Shown: in pieces, positions 16,979 to 24,201 of the stretch | How the letters are laid out: every line of letters begins with the position of its first letter | Position numbering within the stretch: position 1 is the first letter of the stretch | Origin: a virus | Reading direction: 5' to 3' (one strand) | IMG/VR virus record: IMGVR_UViG_3300032731_000277 | Span: 1-42,045 of that record | DNA length: 42,045 nt | Made by a program: the position numbers and the translations under genes | The notes under the pieces: generated by a model | The model's database searches: none | What the model was told of the DNA's origin: nothing | The model's input: the letters and a program-made list of their open reading frames with translations, nothing else

Positions 16979-18394
16979 TTATCCGTCCATTTTGAAAGCG
17001 CGTCTCCACAGTTCTTCCCTGGGCGTTTTCTGTACCCTGGGAACACTAGGCAACTTGATGATTCCGAATTTATCTATCAATCCGTAGCCCAGGGCTTTCA
17101 GGGCATCGCAGTCGCGGTTTACAGGCTCCTCGCCACCCAGCCGCTCCTCTGGCCGCTTCTTCCACTTGTGGTTGGTGAATTCGTAGGCCGTCATCTTGGC
17201 CTTCGGAGATAGCAGCAAGCGGGGCGTGCCAGTCTCGGGGTAAGGCATAAGGAATGACTTGATCCGCTCCCTCCCTACCTTCGGGGCTACCTGCTGGCTT
17301 CGGAGGGCTATGTCCCCCTCACTCCTCCAAACTTCTATCTGGCTTTTGGCGGCGTGATGCTGCCTTCCTGCGATGTCGACCACCCCACCTGTCTGAAAAC
17401 GCGAGGCTTTGCCGACGCGATCCCACCAGGGGCGTTTCTTGGCAATCTCAACTATCTCTTCCCCAATCAGCCCATGCTCGTAGATTTCATCTACAACAAA
17501 GACAAATGGGCCAGCCACCTGTATCGCCAGTACCGCATAGGCTGATTCGCCATACCCGGGATCCATCCACAACTCAACGGGCACTTTCGGGTCAAACTCT
17601 ACCCACGACTGCACGTGCAAGTGATGCTCAAATGTCGCAAACACCAACGTCGCCGGCTTCTGCGGCGTTGCGCCAAACCGACGCAGCCACTCCGCCTCGG
17701 TGTACACTGAGCGCAGGGACTTGATCTCCGGGTCGTCCTCCCCCCCTGGGAACCTGACCAGGTTGCTCCAGATGGGGATGCTGAAGCTCCGCCCCCCCTC
17801 GTCGTTCTCGCCTTTCCAACGCCGCCACATCTGCGACTGCCAGCCGGCGTCGTTTGGGAAGGTGCCGCTCAGTATTACACGCCCACGCTTTTCCGCAACA
17901 CGCCCTCGCGCCGCCAGGTACACGTCGTAGGGCAAGGTCTCAAACTCGACGCACAGCACTATGCCTGGGGCCTCCCCCCTGCGGCTGAGCGCCTGCCCGC
18001 CCTTCCTCTGCGTGCTAACGGTGATGATCTGCTTCAAATCACCACCTATGTTCAGGTTCAAGCTGCTGCGCTGCTGGCCGCTGGCCGGGCGCTTGACCTG
18101 GGTGACTATCTTGCTGCCAGTGACCTCGCCCAGTAGATGGAAGTAGTGGCTTAGATAGTCAAATTCAGGAAGGCACTGGTCGTAAGTCTCCCCGGCGATG
18201 TAGCAAAGTGACCAACGTGGGAAGCATCCAAAAGCCTCAAGGGCCGTGCAGAGGGACTTGCCGCCCCTCTCGCCTCCGCCGATGAGCAGGTGGCGCGCTT
18301 CGCACTCATGGACGGGCTGCTGGGCAGCAGTGGGGCTGTAACCGATTGCGTCAAAGAAAACCTTTTTGGATGCAAAGCTAGGCCAGTCGCTCAC
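16979..18394 (-). CDS. Terminase large subunit
   Basis: 471 residues. Walker A at 39-47 (GGGERGGKS), Walker B-like IVLCVE at 145-150 followed by acidic E150-F-E, and an RNase H-fold nuclease domain with D278 (WMDPGYGESAY), D340 (VVDIAGRQHH) and the RDCDALKALGYG segment at 427-438. This is the packaging motor ATPase and headful or site-specific nuclease. It is translated just upstream of the small protein and portal genes. GTPase-like replacements are absent; all key acidic residues are visible. Confidence 0.9.
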   Translation of the reverse strand: MSDWPSFASKKVFFDAIGYSPTAAQQPVHECEARHLLIGGGERGGKSLCTALEAFGCFPRWSLCYIAGETYDQCLPEFDYLSHYFHLLGEVTGSKIVTQVKRPASGQQRSSLNLNIGGDLKQIITVSTQRKGGQALSRRGEAPGIVLCVEFETLPYDVYLAARGRVAEKRGRVILSGTFPNDAGWQSQMWRRWKGENDEGGRSFSIPIWSNLVRFPGGEDDPEIKSLRSVYTEAEWLRRFGATPQKPATLVFATFEHHLHVQSWVEFDPKVPVELWMDPGYGESAYAVLAIQVAGPFVFVVDEIYEHGLIGEEIVEIAKKRPWWDRVGKASRFQTGGVVDIAGRQHHAAKSQIEVWRSEGDIALRSQQVAPKVGRERIKSFLMPYPETGTPRLLLSPKAKMTAYEFTNHKWKKRPEERLGGEEPVNRDCDALKALGYGLIDKFGIIKLPSVPRVQKTPREELWRRAFKMDG

Positions 18395-18414
18395 TCATCA
18401 CCTACCATCCAATC

Positions 18415-18735
18415 TCAGTGGGGCGTCGTCGTCGGCAAAGTCCAATTGATAGAACCAGGCGAGCCAAGCTTGACGCGCCCGCGCTTCAGCCGCGCGATTT
18501 CAGCCGCCGCCTTCTTGCCCGTCTCGGTCAGAACGTGGGTCGCCGACCCGTCCAGTTGCTCCAGGATGTCCTGTGCGTCTTCCCCGTACCCCAGCCATTG
18601 CAGCACCTCCGCCAGCACGCCCAGCGGGTGCTCGAAGGCGTACTCCTCACAGTCGTAGCCATCTTCACGCTCGCGGTAGATGTCCACGTTGTAGCCGTGG
18701 TTTTTACACTTGCTGATCTCTATGGCTTCTCTCAT
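18415..18735 (-). CDS. Hypothetical protein upstream of large terminase
   Basis: 106 residues, ATG 18735, GAAGGAGGAG upstream. N-terminus includes KCKNHGYNVDIYREREDGYDC, then a helical part (VLAEVLQWLGYGEDAQDILE) and a possible winged-helix-like C-terminus (HVLTETGKKAAAEIARLKRG). It lies 20 nt from the terminase start. A DNA-binding role is possible but not shown. Confidence 0.6.
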   Translation of the reverse strand: MREAIEISKCKNHGYNVDIYREREDGYDCEEYAFEHPLGVLAEVLQWLGYGEDAQDILEQLDGSATHVLTETGKKAAAEIARLKRGRVKLGSPGSINWTLPTTTPH

Positions 18736-18789
18736 GGCTCCTCCTTCGATTTCGTGACAGCAATGGTCACAAAGAATGACTCGCGTAAG

Positions 18790-19260
18790 TCACCGCCGCC
18801 CCCACGCCGCCACGATTGCGGCGCGCTGTTCGTTTATCACCCCCCAGTGAGTTCCCAGCGCAACTGTGGTTATGAGTTCGTATAGCGCCCCCTCAATGTC
18901 AGACTCTGGCTCAGGCTCCTCGTCAGGCGAGGCGTCGAGGGCGCGAAGGGCGTCGCCCAACACCCGCAGCCTTTCGGTAGCTACACTTTGCCCAGGTGCA
19001 ACAAGGTGTGGCTCAAGCACCGCACGCGCAGCCGCAGCAACGCGACGGAGGGCGCAAAGCTCGGCTTGCACGCAGGTTAGCTCCGCCCTATCGTCCTCTA
19101 GGTCACTCAATAACTTTTCTGTAACCAGTACGCTGTCTAGCTCGTCGAGGTCGCTAATCTCGGCCTCTGCCGCAAGGGCATGAAGGGCGGCGCGCTCGTC
19201 TGCCGACGGCGGCCTGTTCTGCCACAACCACGTCCATGCCACAATTATCCTCTTGCTCAT
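18790..19260 (-). CDS. Hypothetical helical protein
   Basis: 156 residues. ATG 19260 (MSKRIIVAWTWLW) is chosen because it overlaps the upstream stop (TGATG) with GGAGG just before. Mostly helical and acidic. It contains LRRVAAAARAVLE and later LGDALRALDASPDEE, a pattern also seen in 20003-20335 and 30174-30371. Function unknown. Confidence 0.6.
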   Translation of the reverse strand: MSKRIIVAWTWLWQNRPPSADERAALHALAAEAEISDLDELDSVLVTEKLLSDLEDDRAELTCVQAELCALRRVAAAARAVLEPHLVAPGQSVATERLRVLGDALRALDASPDEEPEPESDIEGALYELITTVALGTHWGVINEQRAAIVAAWGRR

Positions 19261-19460
19261 CACTCCTCCTTGTCTAATTCGTCCAGGGCAGCGTTTAGGA
19301 AACCAAGGCAAAGCTCCTCCTGCCCACAATCAACGCTCTCGTAAGCACGGGCAAACGCACGCGTAGCAGCGGCGACGGATTCGTACTGGCGGACTCTGCG
19401 CAGAAACCCTGCACACACGTCAGGCTCACCCTCTAATACCACCGTGACGTTATCCCCCAT
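19260..19460 (-). CDS. Small hypothetical protein
   Basis: 66 residues, ATG 19460 with AAGGAG 7 nt upstream. Sequence MGDNVTVVLEGEPDVCAGFL, helical thereafter (ATRAFARAYESVD), two further cysteines (DCGQEELCLG). It overlaps the upstream gene by 11 nt and the downstream gene by 1 nt, so translation is probably coupled. Not recognised. Confidence 0.55.
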   Translation of the reverse strand: MGDNVTVVLEGEPDVCAGFLRRVRQYESVAAATRAFARAYESVDCGQEELCLGFLNAALDELDKEE

Positions 19461-19635
19461 CACTCGCTCCTTCAACTTCTGTAGCCCCACACCCCACGCA
19501 CTGGTCCACGTCGTGCGAACGCCAGCGGGCGCAAAACGCGCAACGGATGCGGGCGGTGGAAAGCCCGTTCTGGTTAATATTCTTGAGCCGCATCCTGTCC
19601 AGGATTGCGGTCACTGCTACCTGGGTGTCTATCAT
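19450..19635 (-). CDS. Small zinc-ribbon protein
   Basis: 61 residues, ATG 19635 (AGGAGG 6 nt upstream; a GTG 3 nt earlier is possible). CAFC near residue 32 and CVGC near 47 form a zinc-knuckle pair. One of several cysteine-pair microproteins in this genome. Function unknown. Confidence 0.55.
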   Translation of the reverse strand: MIDTQVAVTAILDRMRLKNINQNGLSTARIRCAFCARWRSHDVDQCVGCGATEVEGASDGG

Positions 19636-19795
19636 CACTTGCCTCCTTATGTCACTCTTGGTAAATGGGCCAAAATAAAAGAGATAGCGGGTCGCTCACC
19701 ACCAACTCAAACTAAACAGCATACCCCGTCACCTTCTCCCCCCCCTCACACACACACACCACACGCACGCACGCCCACGCACCCGTCCGTCCGCG
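19636..19795. other. Non-coding low-complexity stretch
   Basis: No supported gene. It contains a simple (CA)n and ACGC-rich tract at about 19747-19785 and AT-richer sequence just upstream of the 19635 start. No TTGACA/TATAAT promoter is visible. Confidence 0.6.
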
Positions 19796-19903
19796 TCACC
19801 GCCTCACGTCCCACCACCACGACACAGCACCGAGCACCGCGCCCACGCCGAGGGCCAGCACGACCAACAACAACGCTGCCGCCATGTACTCAGCATCCAT
19901 CAT
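19796..19903 (-). CDS. 35-residue single-pass membrane microprotein
   Basis: Tandem ATG at 19903 and 19900, GGGAG 7 nt upstream. One hydrophobic helix (AALLLVVLALGVGAVLGAVSWW) ending in positively charged DVRR, giving N-out or C-in topology. It overlaps the preceding microprotein gene by 14 nt. Too short to assign; membrane location is the only clear property. Confidence 0.5.
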   Translation of the reverse strand: MMDAEYMAAALLLVVLALGVGAVLGAVSWWWDVRR

Positions 19904-20018
19904 GATCACGCTCCCACCACCGCCGATGCCACGCCACCCACCGCACCACGTACGCCACCACGTACGCCACGGCGAAGGCAACCGTCACTATGCCGATTGC
20001 TGTTAGGACTTCGGGCAT
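19890..20018 (-). CDS. 42-residue membrane microprotein
   Basis: ATG 20018 within the end of the upstream gene (16-nt overlap) with GAGGGA just before. MPEVLTAIGIVTVAFAVAYV then VAYVVRWVAWHRRWWERDHD: one membrane helix with a basic, Trp-rich C-terminal tail. It forms an overlapping pair with the 35-residue gene downstream. A toxic or lysis-modulating peptide is possible; no homology recognised. Confidence 0.5.
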   Translation of the reverse strand: MPEVLTAIGIVTVAFAVAYVVAYVVRWVAWHRRWWERDHDGC

Positions 20019-20335
20019 GGGTCCCTCACCCACACGCCGTCGCTCCCGTCCGCGCCGAGGCCGAGCGTCTCCCCGTCCAGCGCGTCGAGGGCGTCACACA
20101 GCGGGAAGAAGAGCAGGGCAGGCAACCAATAGACATCTGGACGCCCCACCTGCTCCTTACTCCTGGCCGACGCCCGCACCGCCCGCGCCGCGTCTGCCAC
20201 CGCACGGAGAGCTGCGAGCTCCACCGTGCCTGCTAGTTCCATCTTGCAAGACTTACAAAGACGCTTCCCCTCGCTGTCAGTATAGAATCCGTCCACATGA
20301 GCAAAGCATTGCGTGCATTTGACTGCCGTGTCCAT
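20003..20335 (-). CDS. Zinc-ribbon protein with AVADAARA motif
   Basis: 110 residues, ATG 20335 after GGAGGAGGAG. N-terminal zinc ribbon (CTQC, 18 residues, CKSC), then helix LRAVADAARAVRASA and LCDALDALDGE. The same helical motif appears in 30174-30371 and, weaker, 18790-19260. Possibly a small nucleic-acid-binding accessory protein; function unknown. Confidence 0.6.
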   Translation of the reverse strand: MDTAVKCTQCFAHVDGFYTDSEGKRLCKSCKMELAGTVELAALRAVADAARAVRASARSKEQVGRPDVYWLPALLFFPLCDALDALDGETLGLGADGSDGVWVRDPCPKS

Positions 20336-20426
20336 CACTCCTCCTCCTTCCCGACCGCTCCCAGTGCCCCAGGAGCGACGCTACACCAGAACCCACACAC
20401 CAACCCGTTTCCCGCCCGCAAGCGCG

Positions 20427-20642
20427 TTACGGAGCAGCCGGCTCATTCTTAGCAGCCGCCAGCAACGCCGCGCGTGCTTGCTCCAAGACAGTATCATAAT
20501 CCGTCTGCCCTTCCAGTGCCTCAATGTGGGGAGGCCAACCCTTGTACGGCTCATAGAACCGCTTCAGGTCGCGCTGGAGTTCACGCGCTAACGCCAGCAG
20601 CTCCTCCATCCAGAAGATTAGGCTTTCTAGGCTATCCTCCAT
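20427..20642 (-). CDS. Small helical hypothetical protein
   Basis: 71 residues, ATG 20642 with GGGGGAGAG upstream, overlapping the small-terminase candidate by 11 nt. Acidic helices (MEDSLESLIFWMEELLALAR, YDTVLEQARAALLAAAKNE). Its C-terminal AALLAAAK resembles the end of the upstream protein (AALLAAAKGES), suggesting a shared helix. Not recognised. Confidence 0.55.
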   Translation of the reverse strand: MEDSLESLIFWMEELLALARELQRDLKRFYEPYKGWPPHIEALEGQTDYDTVLEQARAALLAAAKNEPAAP

Positions 20643-21027
20643 CACTCTCCCCCTTCGCAGCCGCCAACAGCGCCGCCAGCGCGTCCGACACGCCGTGGGA
20701 TACCTCAACGCCCCTCGCCATACCGCTTCTGTCGAGGATTCCTTCCGCCGTGGCCCGCTGCGTCCGCTTATCGCGCGTTGTAAGCAGCTTCTCCAGCGTA
20801 AGCACCGCCTTGTCGCGTAGGCGGGACATCATTTCCTGCGAGCGCTTAATGTCACCCCGCCAGATGCTTTCAAGCTGCTCCACGAAGTACGGGTCTTTCT
20901 TCCACTCGCACACCGTTTGCGGCACAACGCCCGCCTCGCCCGCCGCTTCCGCGTCCGTGTCTGCCCAGGGGCGAAACGCTATGTATTTTAGCTGGGCGTG
21001 TGTGAGGTAGCGCCCCTTATTAGTCAT
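20632..21027 (-). CDS. Terminase small subunit candidate
   Basis: 131 residues, ATG 21027. N-terminal helix-turn-helix typical of small terminases and related DNA-recognition subunits (LTHAQLKYIAFRPW, then AAGEAGVVPQTVCEWKKDP, YFVEQLESIW), followed by a long helical oligomerisation region (EMMSRLRDKAVLTLEKLLTT, RATAEGILDRSG). Such proteins recognise phage DNA and load the large subunit. It lies about 2.2 kb upstream of the large subunit in the same orientation, separated by small genes. The upstream HNH cassette may have displaced its normal promoter; its ribosome site is weak. Confidence 0.65.
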   Translation of the reverse strand: MTNKGRYLTHAQLKYIAFRPWADTDAEAAGEAGVVPQTVCEWKKDPYFVEQLESIWRGDIKRSQEMMSRLRDKAVLTLEKLLTTRDKRTQRATAEGILDRSGMARGVEVSHGVSDALAALLAAAKGESDGG

Positions 21028-21054
21028 AATTCTTTCTCATTCAGATTGTGCAAG

Positions 21055-21663
21055 CTACACGGCTTCGAACACCACCCGCGCCCGCACCTGGTACGGCACG
21101 CCGCCAGCCGTGAACACCGTCAGCGCCTCGCGCTCCGCCCAATACTCCAGACGGGTTAGCTGAAAGTGAAATGCGCTAGACATAATCATAAGATTGGCAG
21201 GGTCGTTATTGTCCCTCGCCCCGTCAATATGGTGGACGTGCTCCTTGCTTTCAAGGGGCCGTCCCAAGCACTGCGCCGCTACCAGCCGATGCTCCTCAAC
21301 CGTACGCACCTTGTTTGTCATCTCCTCGGCCAGCGCCCGCTCCGCACCGCTGAGCTGAGATATAGAAATGCGCCGGTAGCCGTCACGGATATACCAATCC
21401 GGCGAGGCTGGGTGGTACTCACGCGCCACCTTGCGAGCAGCACACGACTGACAACGGGTGCTTTTGTACGTGCCCTGCAAGCCAGGCCGCAAACGGGCGG
21501 CCACTATCCGCCGCCATTGCTTGCAGTCAGGACATTGAACGCTAACACGCACGCGCTTGCGGCCCCGCTTACCCTCAAGCTTTTGGCTATCAAAGTCCAC
21601 GTATGGCCGCATGTGCCCAGCCACATCTTCAGATCGTAAGTACTTCGGGATTGGACTGCCCAT
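21055..21663 (-). CDS. HNH homing endonuclease with leader (cassette D)
   Basis: 202 residues from ATG 21663 (GAGGAGG 7 nt upstream). The longer open frame to 21792 only reads through the structured leader. Two CxxC pairs (CPDC, CQSC, about residues 50-80) form a zinc ribbon. The C-terminal HNH_3-type motif is EEHRLVAAQCLGRPL, HVHHIDGARDNNDPANL, with the paired histidines and Asn. It carries the same leader RNA as three other nucleases, though its body is not related to theirs. Confidence 0.88.
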   Translation of the reverse strand: MGSPIPKYLRSEDVAGHMRPYVDFDSQKLEGKRGRKRVRVSVQCPDCKQWRRIVAARLRPGLQGTYKSTRCQSCAARKVAREYHPASPDWYIRDGYRRISISQLSGAERALAEEMTNKVRTVEEHRLVAAQCLGRPLESKEHVHHIDGARDNNDPANLMIMSSAFHFQLTRLEYWAEREALTVFTAGGVPYQVRARVVFEAV

Positions 21664-21670
21664 TCTTCTA

Positions 21671-21738
21671 CCTCCTCGAAGATAGAGCGGGTGGGAGATG
21701 TCGAGGCATCCCCCCGAAGGTCGGCCGACCTTCCCCGC
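21671..21738 (-). promoter_or_regulatory. Structured leader RNA, copy D
   Basis: Outer helix GCGGG/CCCGC (21734-21738 with 21687-21691). Hairpin 1 is a palindromic AAGGTCGGCCGACCTT stem. Hairpin 2 is GGGGGATG/CATCTCCC with one G-U pair. Loop CCTCGA (21701-21706) is exactly complementary to TCGAGG (21674-21679) overlapping the GGAGG ribosome site. Loop and partner both differ from copies A, B and C, which is strong covariation. Confidence 0.85.
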
Positions 21739-21781
21739 TGATTTAGCTATGAAACTGGTGGTGTTTTGTAAGGTAAAACGC

Positions 21782-21810
21782 TTGACAAACACGCTCGTTT
21801 GTGGTATACT
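21782..21810 (+). promoter_or_regulatory. Promoter of the plus-strand small-gene operon
   Basis: TTGACA 21782-21787, 17-bp spacer ending CGTTTGTGG, TATACT 21805-21810. Extended -10 TGG. It lies 30 nt before the start at 21840, in the divergent gap opposite cassette D. Confidence 0.88.
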
Positions 21811-21839
21811 AAGTGTATCACAGTAGGATAAGGAGAGTT

Positions 21840-22160
21840 ATGGACAGGATTTGCAATGTGTGTGGTAAGAACATAGCTTGGAACGAGCCCGCCACGGTCA
21901 CGCCAGGATACAACAAGTGGGAAGGCGCAGGCGTTACATTCATCCCGCCCAAACTTACCTGCGACGACTGCCTGCATAAGCTCAAGCGGGACTACCTTGC
22001 CCCCGTCCGCCCCCGACGCCAGCGCGCCCGACAACGCCAGCCCCGACTAGCCGCCAGCCACCGGAATTATTGCAGAGTAAAGAAACAAATCAGCAGGCAG
22101 CCCGCCGCCGCAAAGCAAGCACAAGAAGGAGGTACAGATGATGGAAGCTCACGAGTTTGA
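21840..22160 (+). CDS. Small zinc-ribbon protein, first gene of plus operon
   Basis: 106 residues from ATG 21840 with AAGGAG 5 nt upstream; the frame extends to 21813 but that lies at the transcription start. CNVCGK at residues 5-10 and CDDC near 40 make a zinc ribbon. The C-terminal half is very basic (RPRRQRARQRQPRLAASHR), consistent with nucleic-acid binding. Possibly an early host-takeover protein. Its last 23 bases overlap the next gene. Confidence 0.7.
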   Translation: MDRICNVCGKNIAWNEPATVTPGYNKWEGAGVTFIPPKLTCDDCLHKLKRDYLAPVRPRRQRARQRQPRLAASHRNYCRVKKQISRQPAAAKQAQEGGTDDGSSRV

Positions 22161-22470
22161 GGTACAGCTAGATGAGACAGAAGTACACCGCTATACCTGG
22201 TACGTCCACGCCCGCACTGTGCAGGAGGCCACTGGCAAGGCCCAGGATGGAGACGGCAAGCTGGTATCGAGCAGGTTTCTCCACTCTACCGATGAGGAGT
22301 GCAGGGTACACACCGCCTTTTCTATCCCGCCAGGGCCAGCGCCAACCATGAAGGAGCTTGTCGAATCCATCGCCGCATCACGCAGAGCCCTGATCTTATC
22401 CTGGAAGCCCGCCAGCGGCTCCCATTCGCCCACCGCGCCCAGCCCGCCCCTACTTCCGCGCCCGTTGTGA
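22138..22470 (+). CDS. Hypothetical protein of plus operon
   Basis: 110 residues, ATG 22138 with AGGAGG. N-terminal beta-strand region (FEVQLDETEVHRYTWYVHA, ARTVQEATGKAQ) resembles small phage proteins of unknown role. The last 30 residues are Pro/Ser-rich and low quality. Another frame there reads a plausible CDDCGAEIIEVHCA ending at about 22510, so a frameshift near 22390 or an overlapping zinc-finger gene is possible. Confidence 0.55.
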   Translation: MMEAHEFEVQLDETEVHRYTWYVHARTVQEATGKAQDGDGKLVSSRFLHSTDEECRVHTAFSIPPGPAPTMKELVESIAASRRALILSWKPASGSHSPTAPSPPLLPRPL

Positions 22471-22554
22471 TGACTGTGGCGCAGAGATCATCGAAGTACA
22501 CTGTGCGTAGCACGACGCCGCCGAGAGGCGAGCACAGATAAGGGAGGTAAGACG

Positions 22555-22932
22555 ATGACTGAGAACAAGCACGCGCCCGGCCCGTGGCGCATCGGTGCAC
22601 CTTACGGCCACCTAACGACCAAGATTCTGGCACATGGCGGCACATATGTCGTCGGCACCGTGTTCACCCGCCGTTGGGATACTAGTCTATCCGTCAATGC
22701 CACCGTGCCAGACGCTCAAGGCGAAGCCAACGCCCGGCTCATCGCCGCTGCGCCTGCGCTGGTGATGGCTTGCGAGGCTGTAATGCGCCCCGATGGGCAT
22801 TACTTAGAGTGTCCATGCAGGGGCAGCGATGACATCTGGGGCCAGGGACACAAGCACATGCCCCGCAATCCAACTGTCGCTATTTGCAAGCAGCTACGCG
22901 CCGCCCTTGCTGCGGTGAAGTCAACCACATAG
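22555..22932 (+). CDS. Phage early protein of the HxPGPW...ANARLIAAAP family
   Basis: 125 residues, ATG 22555, GGGAGG upstream. Contains HAPGPWRIG near the start and GEANARLIAAAPALVMACEA around residues 60-80, a signature shared by many small phage proteins of unknown function. Cys-rich LECPCRG in the C-terminal half. The next element is the convergent nuclease cassette B. Confidence 0.75.
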   Translation: MTENKHAPGPWRIGAPYGHLTTKILAHGGTYVVGTVFTRRWDTSLSVNATVPDAQGEANARLIAAAPALVMACEAVMRPDGHYLECPCRGSDDIWGQGHKHMPRNPTVAICKQLRAALAAVKSTT

Positions 22933-22963
22933 CACTATCAACTCAGCCGCCTCATCAAGAGGC

Positions 22964-23386
22964 TTAGCATGCTTGCTGCTTGATGAACTCTATCTGCTCT
23001 GGCGTCAGCCCCTTGAACCACTCACCATGTGCCCGCTGGTCCCTGAAGCGGGCATGCAGTGCCCGCTCCACAAGTGAGGCGTGACCACATGGGCCAGACC
23101 ACACCAACTCAACGGCACAGGGGCTACCGCCCAAGCTCCTCACCCTTTGAACGGGGTTATGTGAGCGCCCTATCTTGTAGCGGCCTAGGTCTGGCGCATA
23201 CACCAAGTAAATGTGCTCTTGTTCCATCCGAGAGGACTCACGATAGCGACGATGATTACGCCGCCTTCCCTCTGGGTTGTCCTCCCGCCGTTGCCGATCA
23301 TAGCACGAATTACACAACCCGCCAGCTTTGTGCAGCCTGTTCTGGCTACACTCAGCGCAGTGAATCCAACGAAACTTGTTAGGCAT
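22964..23386 (-). CDS. Zinc-finger GIY-YIG-like (T5orf172) endonuclease (cassette B)
   Basis: 140 residues from ATG 23386 with GGGAGG 4 nt upstream. Zinc finger Cys 10, 13, 25, 28 (CAECSQNR...GLCNSCYDRQRREDNP) nearly identical in layout to the HNH nucleases at 16097 and 25113. It is followed not by HNH but by a T5orf172/GIY-YIG-type domain: IYLVYAPDLGRYKIGRSHNP (59-78), then ALHARFRDQRAHGEWF with the late Glu. It is inserted antisense within the plus operon. A domain-swapped relative of the HNH cassettes. Confidence 0.85.
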   Translation of the reverse strand: MPNKFRWIHCAECSQNRLHKAGGLCNSCYDRQRREDNPEGRRRNHRRYRESSRMEQEHIYLVYAPDLGRYKIGRSHNPVQRVRSLGGSPCAVELVWSGPCGHASLVERALHARFRDQRAHGEWFKGLTPEQIEFIKQQAC

Positions 23387-23390
23387 CAAA

Positions 23391-23460
23391 CCTCCCTAAT
23401 AGGTTATTGCGGTGGGGGGTGATTAGGGCACCCCCCCAAGAGCTAGCTAGGCTCTCCCGC
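23391..23460 (-). promoter_or_regulatory. Structured leader RNA, copy B
   Basis: Outer helix GCGG/CCGC, hairpin 1 GAGC/GCTC, hairpin 2 GGGGGGTG/CACCCCCC with loop CCCTAAT (23422-23428). ATTAGGG (23394-23400) is the exact complement and overlaps the ribosome site. Stem bases differ from copy A in compensated pairs (G-C for A-T in hairpin 2; GAGC/GCTC for GAGG/CCTC). Confidence 0.85.
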
Positions 23461-23497
23461 TTAGTAAGCTATAAAATAAAAAGGAGAAAGAATAAAA

Positions 23498-23857
23498 ATG
23501 ACAGACCCATACGACGTATTTTGCGAGCGAGACCGCATTGACGCCCTGCTCGACCGCCGCGAGCCGCCGCCGCCCACCGAGGCGCTGGAGATCATCGAGA
23601 AGGAGCTACAGAAGTTCTACTCCGACCACCCTGAGTGGCGGGAGGCGGTGCGCGTGCTGGAGCGCACGATCGAGCGGGAGGAGAGGCTGCGGGTGGCGGC
23701 GGAGGCGTTCTTTGCAGCCGATGGCATCAAGCCAGCACGGCCCCCGTGTCCAGAAGTCAAGGATGATAAGGAATGGAACAGGCAATATGTTCTCGCTGTT
23801 AAGGCCAAGATAGAGGCCGAGGACAAGCTACGCGCCGCATTGAGAGGAGGTGATTAA
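23498..23857 (+). CDS. Charged helical hypothetical protein
   Basis: 119 residues, ATG 23498 after AAGGAG. Rich in Glu and Arg, predicted helices (ERDRIDALLDRRE, EWREAVRVLERTIEREERL, AKIEAEDKLRAAL). No cofactor or metal motif. No clear promoter lies between it and the nuclease cassette, so it is probably read from the 21782 promoter. Confidence 0.65.
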   Translation: MTDPYDVFCERDRIDALLDRREPPPPTEALEIIEKELQKFYSDHPEWREAVRVLERTIEREERLRVAAEAFFAADGIKPARPPCPEVKDDKEWNRQYVLAVKAKIEAEDKLRAALRGGD

Positions 23858-23858
23858 C

Positions 23859-24065
23859 GTGACAAAGGACAAGCCCGACTACCTACAAGTAGCAAAGGAC
23901 GAGTTGGCCCTGAGTTTCCGAGTCCGAGGCCGCCACGATCCGTCGCCGCTGCTCGCAGCACACGCTGCGGCGCTGATCGCACAGGCCGAGACGCTTGAGG
24001 CGATACTCGCCCTACTTGAAACAAGCATCAGCCCCTCACTGGCCCGCACTGCTGGCTACATCTAG
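23859..24065 (+). CDS. Small helical hypothetical protein
   Basis: 68 residues, GTG start at 23859 with AGGAGG 8 nt upstream. The ribosome site lies inside the end of the previous gene. Helical, Ala/Leu-rich (LLAAHAAALIAQAETLEAIL). Last gene of the plus operon; function unknown. Confidence 0.55.
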   Translation: MTKDKPDYLQVAKDELALSFRVRGRHDPSPLLAAHAAALIAQAETLEAILALLETSISPSLARTAGYI

Positions 24066-24201
24066 CGCCCGACAAATTGTTAAGGAGGTGATGCCATACA
24101 CCCAAACAAGTCACAGGTTATAGGCTAGTAGAAGGGGGGTGAATGTCATGCAGGCCCCGTCGCAGAAGCATGCGGCGGGGCTCTGTGCTATCTCCGAACA
24201 T
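24066..24201. other. Intergenic gap with convergent hairpin
   Basis: Between convergent operons. 24154-24163 pairs with 24172-24181 (10-bp GC-rich stem, one G-U, 8-nt loop). There is no U tract, so terminator function is only possible. A 10-codon ORF with AAGGAGG at about 24089 is seen but not called a gene. Confidence 0.5.

Noticed and set aside
19740-19785. CA-rich tandem tract considered as CRISPR or iteron
   Set aside because: Simple-sequence repeat with no spacer structure.
21664-21792. N-terminal extensions of the nuclease ORFs (21055 frame to 21792, 25113 frame to 25673)
   Set aside because: The extra codons read through the structured leader RNA, and a strong ribosome site precedes the downstream ATG.
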